Shown here: piece after piece, positions 5,810 to 12,737 of the stretch
Layout: every line of letters starts with the position of its first letter
How positions within the stretch are numbered: position 1 is the first letter of the stretch
DNA from: CG2-30-44-17 sp964344725
GTDB taxonomy: Bacteria > Patescibacteriota > Gracilibacteria > UBA1369 > UBA12470
Direction of reading: 5' to 3'
Assembly: GCA_964344725.1 (NCBI GenBank)
Contig: CAYFOI010000033.1
Span: 1 to 12,738 of the forward strand
Length of the DNA stretch: 12,738 bases
Notes under the pieces: generated by a model
What the model was told of the DNA's origin: nothing
Database searches by the model: none
The model's input: only the letters and a program-made list of their open reading frames with translations
Translations under genes and position numbers: made by a program

Positions 5810-8800
5810 AAAGCAATTACAGCCTGCAATGCCTCGTTAGCGACTTGCTCTTCCGCAGAACCATCGGGATATATTGTGATAGCTTGTCCATACACACCAA
5901 TAGCATCTTCTGTGCGACCTGCCTCAGCATAAGCATCGGCAAGCAATTTAGCGTTATCGCCATCCAGCCTATCTACAGCAGTTTCTAGCCTGAAGATAGC
6001 CTCTCTGTGCTTAATAATGGATTCAGTGTCTCCAGTTTCTGTCGCAAGGTCTGCAAGGCCCGTCAATGAGTCATGATACATCTTGTAAGCCTGTTCCCAT
6101 TGCTCAGATGCTTGAACTCCTTCCGTTCCTCCTCCCATTGCTTCGTAAGCGGACGAAGCTGCATCCATAGCTTTTTCGTAGTAAGAAATAGCCGTTTCGG
6201 AGTCGCCAGTTTCAGAATATGCACTACCCAAACTTAATAGATTCTCGAGCCCAACCTGTCCAGAAACTTCCTCTAATGCAAAAAGCTCTTCGCGATAAGG
6301 TATCGCATCTTCATCAGAGCCAGATAATTCAATCATTTTTTCAAGAGCCTGATGGTATGCGAGATAAGCGGCTTGTACCTCTGTAGATGCAGTAGCGAAG
6401 TCTTCAGGAATCTCCAAAGCGTCGAACCTTGTTGCAGCATCTTCTAGAGCATTTTCAGCCTGCAATCTCTCAATTCTATCCGCATCAAGTTCAGCTCCGA
6501 TGTCCTTTGCTGCCCTGGTTAAAGCGTCATCCATAGAATCGGCATAACCCGGTTCAGAATCCGAAACATAGAAGTTCAAAGCAGGCAAATCATCATAATC
6601 CTTGGGACGTCCGACAGAGGTAACACGTTCAATTTTGATAGTTGTTGAGTCACCTTCATGTCGCAAAGTGATCTTTTTGCCAAAGGCTCCAACATCTTGA
6701 TAGCTTATATCGACACCTGCACCAGCTAAGAAATCACGAATATCTTCTAGCTTGTCTTCCCACTGTATTTCCATATACCTCTTGTAATCTTCTCTGGAAA
6801 GAGATTCGTAATCAACATCGTCAGCGTACAGGTCAACGGATTCAACTGCCCCCGTGTCGATCACGGTCTCTGAGTTAGTCTCTGGATGATCGGCATCAAC
6901 TCTTCCATAAGTTGCTTCTGCACCGCCATGATTCTTTTTGAAAAATTTAGCGAAAGGATCTTGCCTTGTATCTTTTCTGGCAGAAGATCTAACAGCAACC
7001 CATCTGCCGCCAACCTCTTTCACTCTATAGTCAGCCAAGTCACCGTGATCTTTTAAGATCTTCTCTTGGACATTATTTCTGGAGCTTGCTGTGTAATCTG
7101 GGACAGAAAATGGATCAAAAGCTTCTCCTTTCTTTCTAGCGCGTTCCGCTTTACGAGTTCGCCTCTTGAGAGATCTCTGCTCGCGCTCGTCAACATTAGC
7201 TCTAATTCTTTTCATTCTCTCGCGCTGACGTCTTTGCTTCTCAACAGCTTTGTTAACAGCCTTGCTATTAATCATAGTATCAAAACCATTAACCATTCCT
7301 TCTTCCCAAGTGTGTGCACCATAGTTGTGGAATTTTACACGGATAAGTTCATCGCCTTCATAGCCATCAACTTTCAAAACAAGTTCACCCTTAATACTGT
7401 GATCTGGACCAAAATGGAAAGTCGCCTCGGTAAAGCTCACGTATCCAGTCTCATCTCCCTTCGAGAAACGTGCATCCGCCAAAGCAGCAGCATCGTGGAA
7501 ATGACGACCAAAATCACTAGCTTCATATTCACTGTCACCTCCATAACGTAGTCCAGTCCCATCTTCTTGGTATGTAGCAAACTCTTTGAACTCGGGAAGA
7601 TCTTGAATCACAGTTTCAGGATCCTCGCCATCAGCAATTCTTCGTGAACATTCGACTAGTTCTTTCTTGCTGAGCAATTTATCCATGGTAGCTTCCAAAA
7701 CCTCAAGATTGCCTTGCTCGACCGCTTTTTGCGCAACGGTTATTAGATTAACCCAATCTTTATCTACATAATTGATGCGATCTTGAAGGAATTTAGGTAG
7801 CTGCTCAAGTTGCGAACCATCAATGCCAATCTTCTCTAATCCCTCAGCCAATTCTTCATAAGCTGTGAGTTCCTGCGACAAGCGATCAAATTTTTCCTCA
7901 GGAGTCTCAGAGCCCTCTGCTCCTATACCCATGCCTTCGCCAGGCGAGCCAAATTTACTTCCTCCATATCCTGGTGGATAAAGAATATCTCGAGGATCTT
8001 GTAATCCCGAAACAGGCTTCCCTAACCGAACTCTTACAACCGAAGTCAATTCGCCGCCACTGGACTGGAATTGTATATTAGACACAGTAACGTTAACCTT
8101 TATGATGCGATCTTGGTCATCACGTTCATAAGTGACCGACAAATCACGCAAACGTCTTATTCCACCAAAAGGCTTTGGACGTCTCTTTGAAAGATAAACA
8201 TCCTCAGTCAATGGGAACGGGCCGTTACTACCGTCGTCTGCAGGCAAGTGAAGAGTAGGATAATACTTAATAAAAGCATCCGGAGAATTGAAAGATTGAT
8301 TAAACTCTGCTCCGGTATAATCCAAAACCAAAATACCCTCACCAGTCCGAGGCTCCTCGACCACATGAGTAGCGATATTATATTTAGAGGACTCCGACAT
8401 AGCATATTGAGCCGCTTTCTCACCCATAACACGGCCGGCATTAAAGACAGTACGTTGCTCTGTACCAATATTCGCAAGAACATTCTTTGCGATTCTGCGT
8501 TGGTAAGGAGGTATCTGTTGAGATTCAGCAGCTTTTTGTTCTCTCTCAACGCCGGCAACGTCTTCATCCGATAACCCTAGTAATTCTTGGGCATCTTTTA
8601 ACTCTTGACCACGATTTTCCTCAAGAGACCGTCCCAAAGCCGCACCAAAATCTTCCTCAGTCATATCTGGGATAGGAGTTTCAAAAGAAGCTAAATCAAA
8701 TTGCAAAAAGTCTGGAGAAGGCTTAGTCAACTGTATGTTATAAGTCCCATTGGAATTTTCCTCCAAAGTAACCGCATCAGGAGCAAGGAAATCAACAAAG

Positions 8801-9996
8801 AAAGGATCAATCGATACATCTCCATCCTCACCCTCTGGCGGATGACGCAAAATCGCATCATCAGATGGTATGTTACCTAGGCCCATTCCAGCAATACTAA
8901 CATCCAACGAAGTCAGATTCTCAGAAGTTATTATCAAATCAAAAGACATAGCAAAATCCGGAGCATCGTCAAAGAGTTCAGAAATATCAAGATCAGAAAT
9001 CGTCAAATAATAAGCGTCACTTCTCCCTATTGCTGCCCATATATCGCCGGCATGTCTAACTATCTCATCTTGTATGACTTTACCAAATTCAGCTATATCT
9101 AAGGCCATACGATAAGCTTCTAGCCTCTCTTCTAAAGGCTCATCCTGTATTTCCTTCTTGCGATATTCTCTGATTTTTTCTTTGATTGAATCCTTTTCTT
9201 CACCGTCGGCGTACTCTTCTGATACTTTCTTGAAAAACGCTGCCTCGATCTCTTCAAAATAACTTCTTAGTTGACCTGATTGCTCCTCAGCAGGGATATC
9301 CTTGAGTTTGCTTATGTACCCATCAAAGAGCTCATTTCTATAACCAATCAAATTATCTCTATCGGCACCGGTAAGATTATAAATTTCAGTAACAGCTTCA
9401 ACAAACCTATTGTATCGCCCATATTGTTCTCTTGTAAGTCCTCGGGCATGTCTTCTGTCTACTTTGCGTTCTTCTTGGAGCTGATCTACGACATCTTGGA
9501 CGCCCTCAGCATCTTGAGGACCACCTTCAATATTTGCAGCTTTTGTCATGCCTTTTGCAACGACGTCAGACACGTCGTCAGCTTCGACGTGGGTTATTTC
9601 ACCCTCAACAACACCATTGATTGCCGTAACAAGTTCAGTTTCAAGATCTTCTAATTTAGCCTCGAAATCCTCCTTGATTTCACTAATACCTCCTTCAAAA
9701 CCACTCAAAATTCCTTCTAACATCTCATTAAGCTCAACAACTTTTGCATTGTTCGACTTATCGTCATCCATGCCTTGTTCATCCTCTCCATAAATGGCAT
9801 TAAGCTGCTCCAGAATAGTTTGAGCAGAACCGACTTTGCCTCGGAGATCATCTTGGGCATCAGTAATCTGCTCCTCTGGGGTTCTCTTTCGTTCTCCTCC
9901 TCCCTCGAGACCACCTTCAAGCCCACCACTAGGTGATCCCGTTCCGGGATCGCCATCTTCCACCCATACCAATCTGTTTTCTCTGAAAAAATCCAT
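5800..9996 (-). CDS. Giant acidic helical and TPR-like repeat protein, function unknown
   Basis: 1398 aa from ATG 9994-9996. There is no signal peptide and no convincing membrane segment, so it is probably cytoplasmic. Visible regions: a Gly-rich disordered stretch (about 15-37); acidic helical/coiled-coil regions (about 40-310); a beta-rich segment with alternating hydrophobics (about 325-450); another mixed region containing PYQRRIAKNV and a Gly/Pro linker (about 690-710); a mixed domain with HFGPDHSIKGELVLKVDGY (about 865-900); a strongly basic helix of Arg/Lys residues (about 912-957), which could bind nucleic acid or a membrane surface; and TPR-like repeats from about 1175 to the end. 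Cysteine is almost absent. It follows the 104-aa gene by only four bases, so the two are co-transcribed. The frame ends at TAG 5800-5802 within a repeat unit, and the next repeat continues in the -1 frame. I do not recognise the family. Size and style fit lineage-specific CPR proteins. Confidence 0.85.
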   Translation of the reverse strand: MDFFRENRLVWVEDGDPGTGSPSGGLEGGLEGGGERKRTPEEQITDAQDDLRGKVGSAQTILEQLNAIYGEDEQGMDDDKSNNAKVVELNEMLEGILSGFEGGISEIKEDFEAKLEDLETELVTAINGVVEGEITHVEADDVSDVVAKGMTKAANIEGGPQDAEGVQDVVDQLQEERKVDRRHARGLTREQYGRYNRFVEAVTEIYNLTGADRDNLIGYRNELFDGYISKLKDIPAEEQSGQLRSYFEEIEAAFFKKVSEEYADGEEKDSIKEKIREYRKKEIQDEPLEERLEAYRMALDIAEFGKVIQDEIVRHAGDIWAAIGRSDAYYLTISDLDISELFDDAPDFAMSFDLIITSENLTSLDVSIAGMGLGNIPSDDAILRHPPEGEDGDVSIDPFFVDFLAPDAVTLEENSNGTYNIQLTKPSPDFLQFDLASFETPIPDMTEEDFGAALGRSLEENRGQELKDAQELLGLSDEDVAGVEREQKAAESQQIPPYQRRIAKNVLANIGTEQRTVFNAGRVMGEKAAQYAMSESSKYNIATHVVEEPRTGEGILVLDYTGAEFNQSFNSPDAFIKYYPTLHLPADDGSNGPFPLTEDVYLSKRRPKPFGGIRRLRDLSVTYERDDQDRIIKVNVTVSNIQFQSSGGELTSVVRVRLGKPVSGLQDPRDILYPPGYGGSKFGSPGEGMGIGAEGSETPEEKFDRLSQELTAYEELAEGLEKIGIDGSQLEQLPKFLQDRINYVDKDWVNLITVAQKAVEQGNLEVLEATMDKLLSKKELVECSRRIADGEDPETVIQDLPEFKEFATYQEDGTGLRYGGDSEYEASDFGRHFHDAAALADARFSKGDETGYVSFTEATFHFGPDHSIKGELVLKVDGYEGDELIRVKFHNYGAHTWEEGMVNGFDTMINSKAVNKAVEKQRRQRERMKRIRANVDEREQRSLKRRTRKAERARKKGEAFDPFSVPDYTASSRNNVQEKILKDHGDLADYRVKEVGGRWVAVRSSARKDTRQDPFAKFFKKNHGGAEATYGRVDADHPETNSETVIDTGAVESVDLYADDVDYESLSREDYKRYMEIQWEDKLEDIRDFLAGAGVDISYQDVGAFGKKITLRHEGDSTTIKIERVTSVGRPKDYDDLPALNFYVSDSEPGYADSMDDALTRAAKDIGAELDADRIERLQAENALEDAATRFDALEIPEDFATASTEVQAAYLAYHQALEKMIELSGSDEDAIPYREELFALEEVSGQVGLENLLSLGSAYSETGDSETAISYYEKAMDAASSAYEAMGGGTEGVQASEQWEQAYKMYHDSLTGLADLATETGDTESIIKHREAIFRLETAVDRLDGDNAKLLADAYAEAGRTEDAIGVYGQAITIYPDGSAEEQVANEALQAVIALWE

Positions 9997-10000
9997 ATGT

Positions 10001-10315
10001 TTATAAATCTTTTAGTAAATCTTCGGCAGCCTGTTCGTCAGACTGATGGTCAAAACTCTCAGCATCTTTAAAGGCTTTACGCAAAGGTCCTCTCTTGAAT
10101 TCCGCAACTTCTGCGAGATATTTCTTGATATGATCGAGAGTTTGTTGCTTGTGCTCATCTTCGAGAGCTTTCTTCTTGGTCTCGCCTTTTTCCAAAATCG
10201 CTACAATTTCAGCTTGCCCTTTTTCGCTTAAACTAGCCGCTTTAGCGATAATTTTTTGTTTGTTTTCGTCGCTAATACATGTGAAGGATTGAATTTTTGA
10301 TGCGAAATCCGCCAT
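10001..10315 (-). CDS. Small all-helical protein, first gene of the giant-protein operon
   Basis: 104 aa from ATG 10313-10315 (MADFASKIQSF...). A GTG two codons earlier (10319-10321) is possible but less likely. The protein is almost entirely charged amphipathic helix (KQKIIAKAASLSEKGQAEIV and a Lys/Glu-rich middle) with one cysteine near the N-terminus and an acidic tail. No signal peptide or known domain is seen. It ends four bases before the giant gene, so the pair is one operon, and a stable complex between the two products is a reasonable inference. The length suits a small chaperone-like or adaptor partner. Confidence 0.75.
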   Translation of the reverse strand: MADFASKIQSFTCISDENKQKIIAKAASLSEKGQAEIVAILEKGETKKKALEDEHKQQTLDHIKKYLAEVAEFKRGPLRKAFKDAESFDHQSDEQAAEDLLKDL

Positions 10316-10337
10316 TTGCACGTTTTTATATCTGTTA

Positions 10338-10343
10338 ATTATA
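10338..10343 (-). promoter_or_regulatory. Extended -10 promoter of the giant-protein operon
   Basis: On the minus strand TGGTATAAT is a perfect extended -10, with TATAAT at 10338-10343, 22 bases before the ATG at 10315. The -35 zone is only T-rich. No Shine-Dalgarno follows. Confidence 0.7.
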
Positions 10344-10370
10344 CCACAGAAACGCTTCCAAAAAAAGGTC

Positions 10371-10398
10371 TTTACGCCTGGCGCGTGCTTACTTTAAT
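10371..10398 (+). promoter_or_regulatory. Probable leaderless promoter of the PRC-barrel gene
   Basis: TTTACG (10371-10376), a 16-base spacer and TTTAAT (10393-10398) end eight bases before the ATG at 10407. Transcription would start almost at the start codon. It is divergent from the giant-protein operon's promoter. Confidence 0.5.
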
Positions 10399-10406
10399 CT
10401 AAAAGC

Positions 10407-10952
10407 ATGAAAATGACTTTTTTAAAGACTATCGGATTACCAATCATCAGCGAACAAGCTGAAGGACCGGTCGCTTTTATGAAGGAAGTCTTGATAAATC
10501 CAGAGAACGGAGGAATCTTAGCAATCGCCCTAGTCGGTTCAAAAAAAGTAATCTCAATAACAGATGTGCGCAAATGGGATCTGTCAGGGATACGAATAAT
10601 TGATGAAACCGCAATTATAGAGCGAGAAGAACTCATAAAACTTTCCGAATTCACGCCAGGACACACAAAAATCTTCGCAAAAGAGGTCATCAAAGAGGAC
10701 GAAACTAGCCTTGGCATGGTTCACGATTTTGTATTCGATACAGAAGTAGGACAACTAACGCAAATCTATGTTGTTAAAAAAATGCTCCTATTTTTTACTG
10801 TTGAAAAGCGAATAATCGACTATCGCGAAATAGTAGAAATCAAGGAGGACGAGATTATCGTTAAAGATAGACTTGCAGGGAAGAAAGAGAGTATTAAAGA
10901 GTTTTTGGAACTACGGGATAAGGTAAAGATAAAGATGCCAACAAGAGCATAG
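10407..10952 (+). CDS. Tandem PRC-barrel domain protein
   Basis: 181 aa with two PRC-barrel-like halves. The first (about 1-75) runs from LKTIGLPII to the end of TDVRKWDLSGIRII. The second (about 85-160) shows the typical GMVHDFVFDTEVGQLTQIYV pattern followed by DYREIVEIKEDEIIV. The PRC-barrel is the small beta-barrel fold of the RimM C-terminus and photosynthetic reaction centre H subunit; free-standing copies are usually of unknown role. There is no signal peptide or membrane segment. A strong terminator follows after 17 bases, so it is a single-gene transcript, divergent from the giant-protein operon and convergent with the pilin-like gene. Start ATG 10407 has no Shine-Dalgarno. An in-frame ATG two codons later is possible. 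Confidence 0.8.
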   Translation: MKMTFLKTIGLPIISEQAEGPVAFMKEVLINPENGGILAIALVGSKKVISITDVRKWDLSGIRIIDETAIIEREELIKLSEFTPGHTKIFAKEVIKEDETSLGMVHDFVFDTEVGQLTQIYVVKKMLLFFTVEKRIIDYREIVEIKEDEIIVKDRLAGKKESIKEFLELRDKVKIKMPTRA

Positions 10953-10969
10953 ACAATACCTGTAAATTA

Positions 10970-11014
10970 AAAGAAGCCCCGCGATTTTGCAGGGCTTCTT
11001 TCTGTTTTGTTTTT
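10970..11014. terminator. Bidirectional intrinsic terminator
   Basis: AAAGAAGCCC (10970-10979) and GGGCTTCTTT (10992-11001) form a 10-bp stem. A T-rich stretch follows on the plus strand (TCTGTTTTGTTTTT) and a shorter T-run on the minus strand. It serves both the PRC-barrel gene and the convergent pilin-like gene. Confidence 0.9.
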
Positions 11015-11044
11015 GCGCTATATGGAAATTTATAGCGAGCGGTC

Positions 11045-11464
11045 TTAAGTCGCGGCTTCGTCTCCGGTCCCGGCTCCCATGATAACAGTATTTACTATAG
11101 CAAATGATAGTAGAATGATAACGATACCAATAAGCGCGTACATAAGAATCTTCTTAGCTTTACCAGTTTGCTCATCTTGCCCACCTGAAGTCACATACAA
11201 GATACCTCCGTAGATAACCATAGCCGTAGCTACAAAACCAAGGAAGTAAAGGAAGAAGTTAATGATAGTCCTAGCAAGAGTTCGAAAACTTCCCTCGCCT
11301 CCAGTTGCTTCCTGGATGTTTTCTGGGCTATCACTTACGTCAATCAATGCTGCTTCTGCACCTGGAACTCCGACGAAATTCCAAAGCACAACTAGAACTG
11401 TAAGAATCCCTCCAAAAATAAGGATATCCCTTACTAGCTCTTTGTTGAAAGAAGTCGTTTTCAT
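11045..11464 (-). CDS. VirB2/Mbov_0395-like small pilin-family membrane protein
   Basis: 139 aa from ATG 11462-11464. The frame is open to 11545 but only with a TTG there, and the ATG gives a proper export signal. The signal/TM segment DILIFGGILTVLVVLWNF (13-30) is followed by a likely signal peptidase site at AEA-A (36-39). Two further membrane helices span about 67-91 (ending in IYGGILYVTSGG) and about 107-129, with a positively charged GKAKK loop between them. This two-helix hairpin after a cleaved signal is the pattern of VirB2/TrbC-type pilins and of the pilin-like proteins common in CPR genomes. No other secretion-system gene lies nearby. It may form a surface filament or act as an orphan pilin. 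The C-terminus is short and acidic (GDEAAT). Confidence 0.75.
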   Translation of the reverse strand: MKTTSFNKELVRDILIFGGILTVLVVLWNFVGVPGAEAALIDVSDSPENIQEATGGEGSFRTLARTIINFFLYFLGFVATAMVIYGGILYVTSGGQDEQTGKAKKILMYALIGIVIILLSFAIVNTVIMGAGTGDEAAT

Positions 11465-11534
11465 AGAGATAATGTTAAATTTTATATAAAAATTGGTAAA
11501 TTCCTCCTTAATCTCCTGTCTGTAACTTGAATCG

Positions 11535-11540
11535 ATTATA
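11535..11540 (-). promoter_or_regulatory. Possible -10 box of the pilin-like gene
   Basis: TATAAT on the minus strand gives a leader of about 65 bases before ATG 11464. That leader contains a perfect AAGGAGG (11503-11509), but the motif is about 39 bases from the ATG and no start codon follows it at a suitable distance. Confidence 0.45.
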
Positions 11541-11644
11541 AACAAGAAGTTACCTGAAAACTAAGCTTTTGACATTGACACAAATCGTAAATAATTCGCC
11601 GCAAACAAGCCTGACGAAAGATGACGTGCGGTTAAGCGCTTGTG

Positions 11645-12502
11645 CTAGCCGATAATTTGAATTTCGGGCTCTAGGTCGATATTAAATTGACCCTTCACCG
11701 CTTTTTTAGCGATGTCAGCAAGCTCAAGAATATCGCTAGCTGTTGCGTCCCCTGTGTTCAAAATAAAATTAGCATGTTTAACACTAATTTTTGCGCCCCC
11801 ATGGACTGTGCCTTTGAGACCACACTTGTCTATCAGGTAGCCGGCAGCCAACTCTGGTGTCTCTCCAGCATTTTTAAAGAAACATCCGGCAGTTTGCCCC
11901 CACGGCTGTTTTTCTTTCCTAATAGCAAGGACTTCTTCCATGCGATTTTTGTCGCATCCTTCAGAGACTTGAAAAACGGCTCCGAGCAAGATCTCATGAG
12001 TATCCTTAAGCTTTGACCACCTATACTTGAACTCAAAATACTCGTTAGGAACTTCAACAATTTCACCATCCCTCAAGATAGAAGCTTCCACAAGAACATC
12101 AGCAATTTCATTCCAAAAACATCCCGCATTACCATAAACGGCTCCACCAACAGTCCCTGGCAAAGATATGAACTCCTCAATCCCACCAAGATCATGATCG
12201 CAGGCGAATTTAGCAACTCTAGCAATCGGAGCCCCCGCACCTGCTATTACTAGATCGCCATCAATTTGGATATCTCTATTAGCAATTTTTATAACCAAAC
12301 CATCAAAACCTGTATCCTTAAAAAGAACATTCGATCCGCCTCCCATAACAAAATAAGGGATAGCTTCGGACTTGGACCAATCGATAATTTCCTTCAAACT
12401 GTCCACATCTTGAGCTTCATAAAAATACTTAGCAGGTCCACCGACACCTAAGGTTGAATGCTTGCTAAGTGGCTCGTTTTGACGAATCTCTAAATTAGTC
12501 AT
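11645..12502 (-). CDS. murB: UDP-N-acetylenolpyruvoylglucosamine reductase (MurB)
   Basis: 285 aa, the normal length for type II MurB. It catalyses the NADPH-dependent, FAD-bound reduction that turns UDP-GlcNAc-enolpyruvate into UDP-MurNAc, the second cytoplasmic step of peptidoglycan precursor synthesis. Visible marks: the FAD-binding GGGSNVL (54-60), LPGTVGGAVYGNAG (114-127), YRWS (160-163) and AGCFFKN at 205-211, where C207 takes the place of the usual proton-donor serine. The C-terminal LEPEIQIIG carries the catalytic glutamate (E280). A Cys at the Ser position occurs in some type II enzymes, so the protein is probably active. ATG 12500-12502 lacks a Shine-Dalgarno. The gene stands alone here, away from the usual mur cluster, and is divergent from tRNA-Thr. 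Confidence 0.96.
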   Translation of the reverse strand: MTNLEIRQNEPLSKHSTLGVGGPAKYFYEAQDVDSLKEIIDWSKSEAIPYFVMGGGSNVLFKDTGFDGLVIKIANRDIQIDGDLVIAGAGAPIARVAKFACDHDLGGIEEFISLPGTVGGAVYGNAGCFWNEIADVLVEASILRDGEIVEVPNEYFEFKYRWSKLKDTHEILLGAVFQVSEGCDKNRMEEVLAIRKEKQPWGQTAGCFFKNAGETPELAAGYLIDKCGLKGTVHGGAKISVKHANFILNTGDATASDILELADIAKKAVKGQFNIDLEPEIQIIG

Positions 12503-12525
12503 TTTCAGGATTAATTACGGACAAA

Positions 12526-12555
12526 ATCATAACAAAACAAACATCAGTTTGACAA
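12526..12555 (-). promoter_or_regulatory. Promoter of murB
   Basis: On the minus strand TTGTCA (12550-12555), an 18-base spacer and TATGAT (12526-12531) precede the ATG by 23 bases. Its -35 overlaps the -35 of the divergent tRNA-Thr promoter. Confidence 0.75.
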
Positions 12556-12577
12556 CAGGGAGCAATTTAAATATCAT
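12549..12577 (+). promoter_or_regulatory. Promoter of tRNA-Thr
   Basis: TTGACA (12549-12554), a 17-base spacer and TATCAT (12572-12577) lie about 31 bases before the tRNA. The perfect -35 shares five bases with the murB -35 on the other strand. Confidence 0.8.
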
Positions 12578-12608
12578 TCTCGCGCTTTTACGGAAATGAA
12601 AGCAACGA

Positions 12609-12684
12609 GCCACCTTAGCTCAGCTGGTAGAGCAACCGCCTTGTAAGCGGTGGGTCGTCGGTTCGAGTCCGACAGGTGGCTCCA
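12609..12684 (+). tRNA. tRNA-Thr (UGU)
   Basis: A 76-base cloverleaf: acceptor GCCACCT (12609-12615) pairs with AGGTGGC (12674-12680), then discriminator T and encoded CCA (12682-12684). The anticodon stem is ACCGC/GCGGT with loop CTTGTAA, giving anticodon TGT at 12642-12644. The T-arm is GTCGG-TTCGAGT-CCGAC. Its 3' end sits in the 10-base palindrome CTCCATGGAG (12680-12689) that abuts the inverted repeat. Confidence 0.97.
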
Positions 12685-12737
12685 TGGAGAGACCGTTCAT
12701 TTTCGGGTGCGTAGAAATGCGAAATTTGCTTTAGTGT
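12615..12737 (-). CDS. Possible C-terminal end of an outside gene reading into antisense tRNA-Thr
   Basis: From the right edge, a minus-strand frame is open for 40 codons to TAA at 12615-12617. It passes through the repeat (residues ending in PENERS) and then through the tRNA in antisense, giving the tail GATCRTRTDDPPLTRR. This is the same geometry as the in-window recombinase at tRNA-Pro: the gene reaches the tRNA from its 3' end and stops inside it. A second integrase-bearing element directly right of the window would explain it. It may also be a chance open frame, since antisense tRNA often reads open. Confidence 0.35.
   Translation of the reverse strand, partial: TLKQISHFYAPENERSLHGATCRTRTDDPPLTRRLLYQLS

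Noticed and set aside
5795..5815. Programmed -1 ribosomal frameshift
   Set aside because: No X-XXY-YYZ slippery heptamer and no evident downstream stem at the break; an indel or reinitiation is simpler.
7066..9793. Several plus-strand frames of 62-161 codons opposite the giant protein, and a minus-strand frame at 8208-8567
   Set aside because: Shadows of a long gene: low-complexity serine/isoleucine-rich translations, no promoter and no motif.
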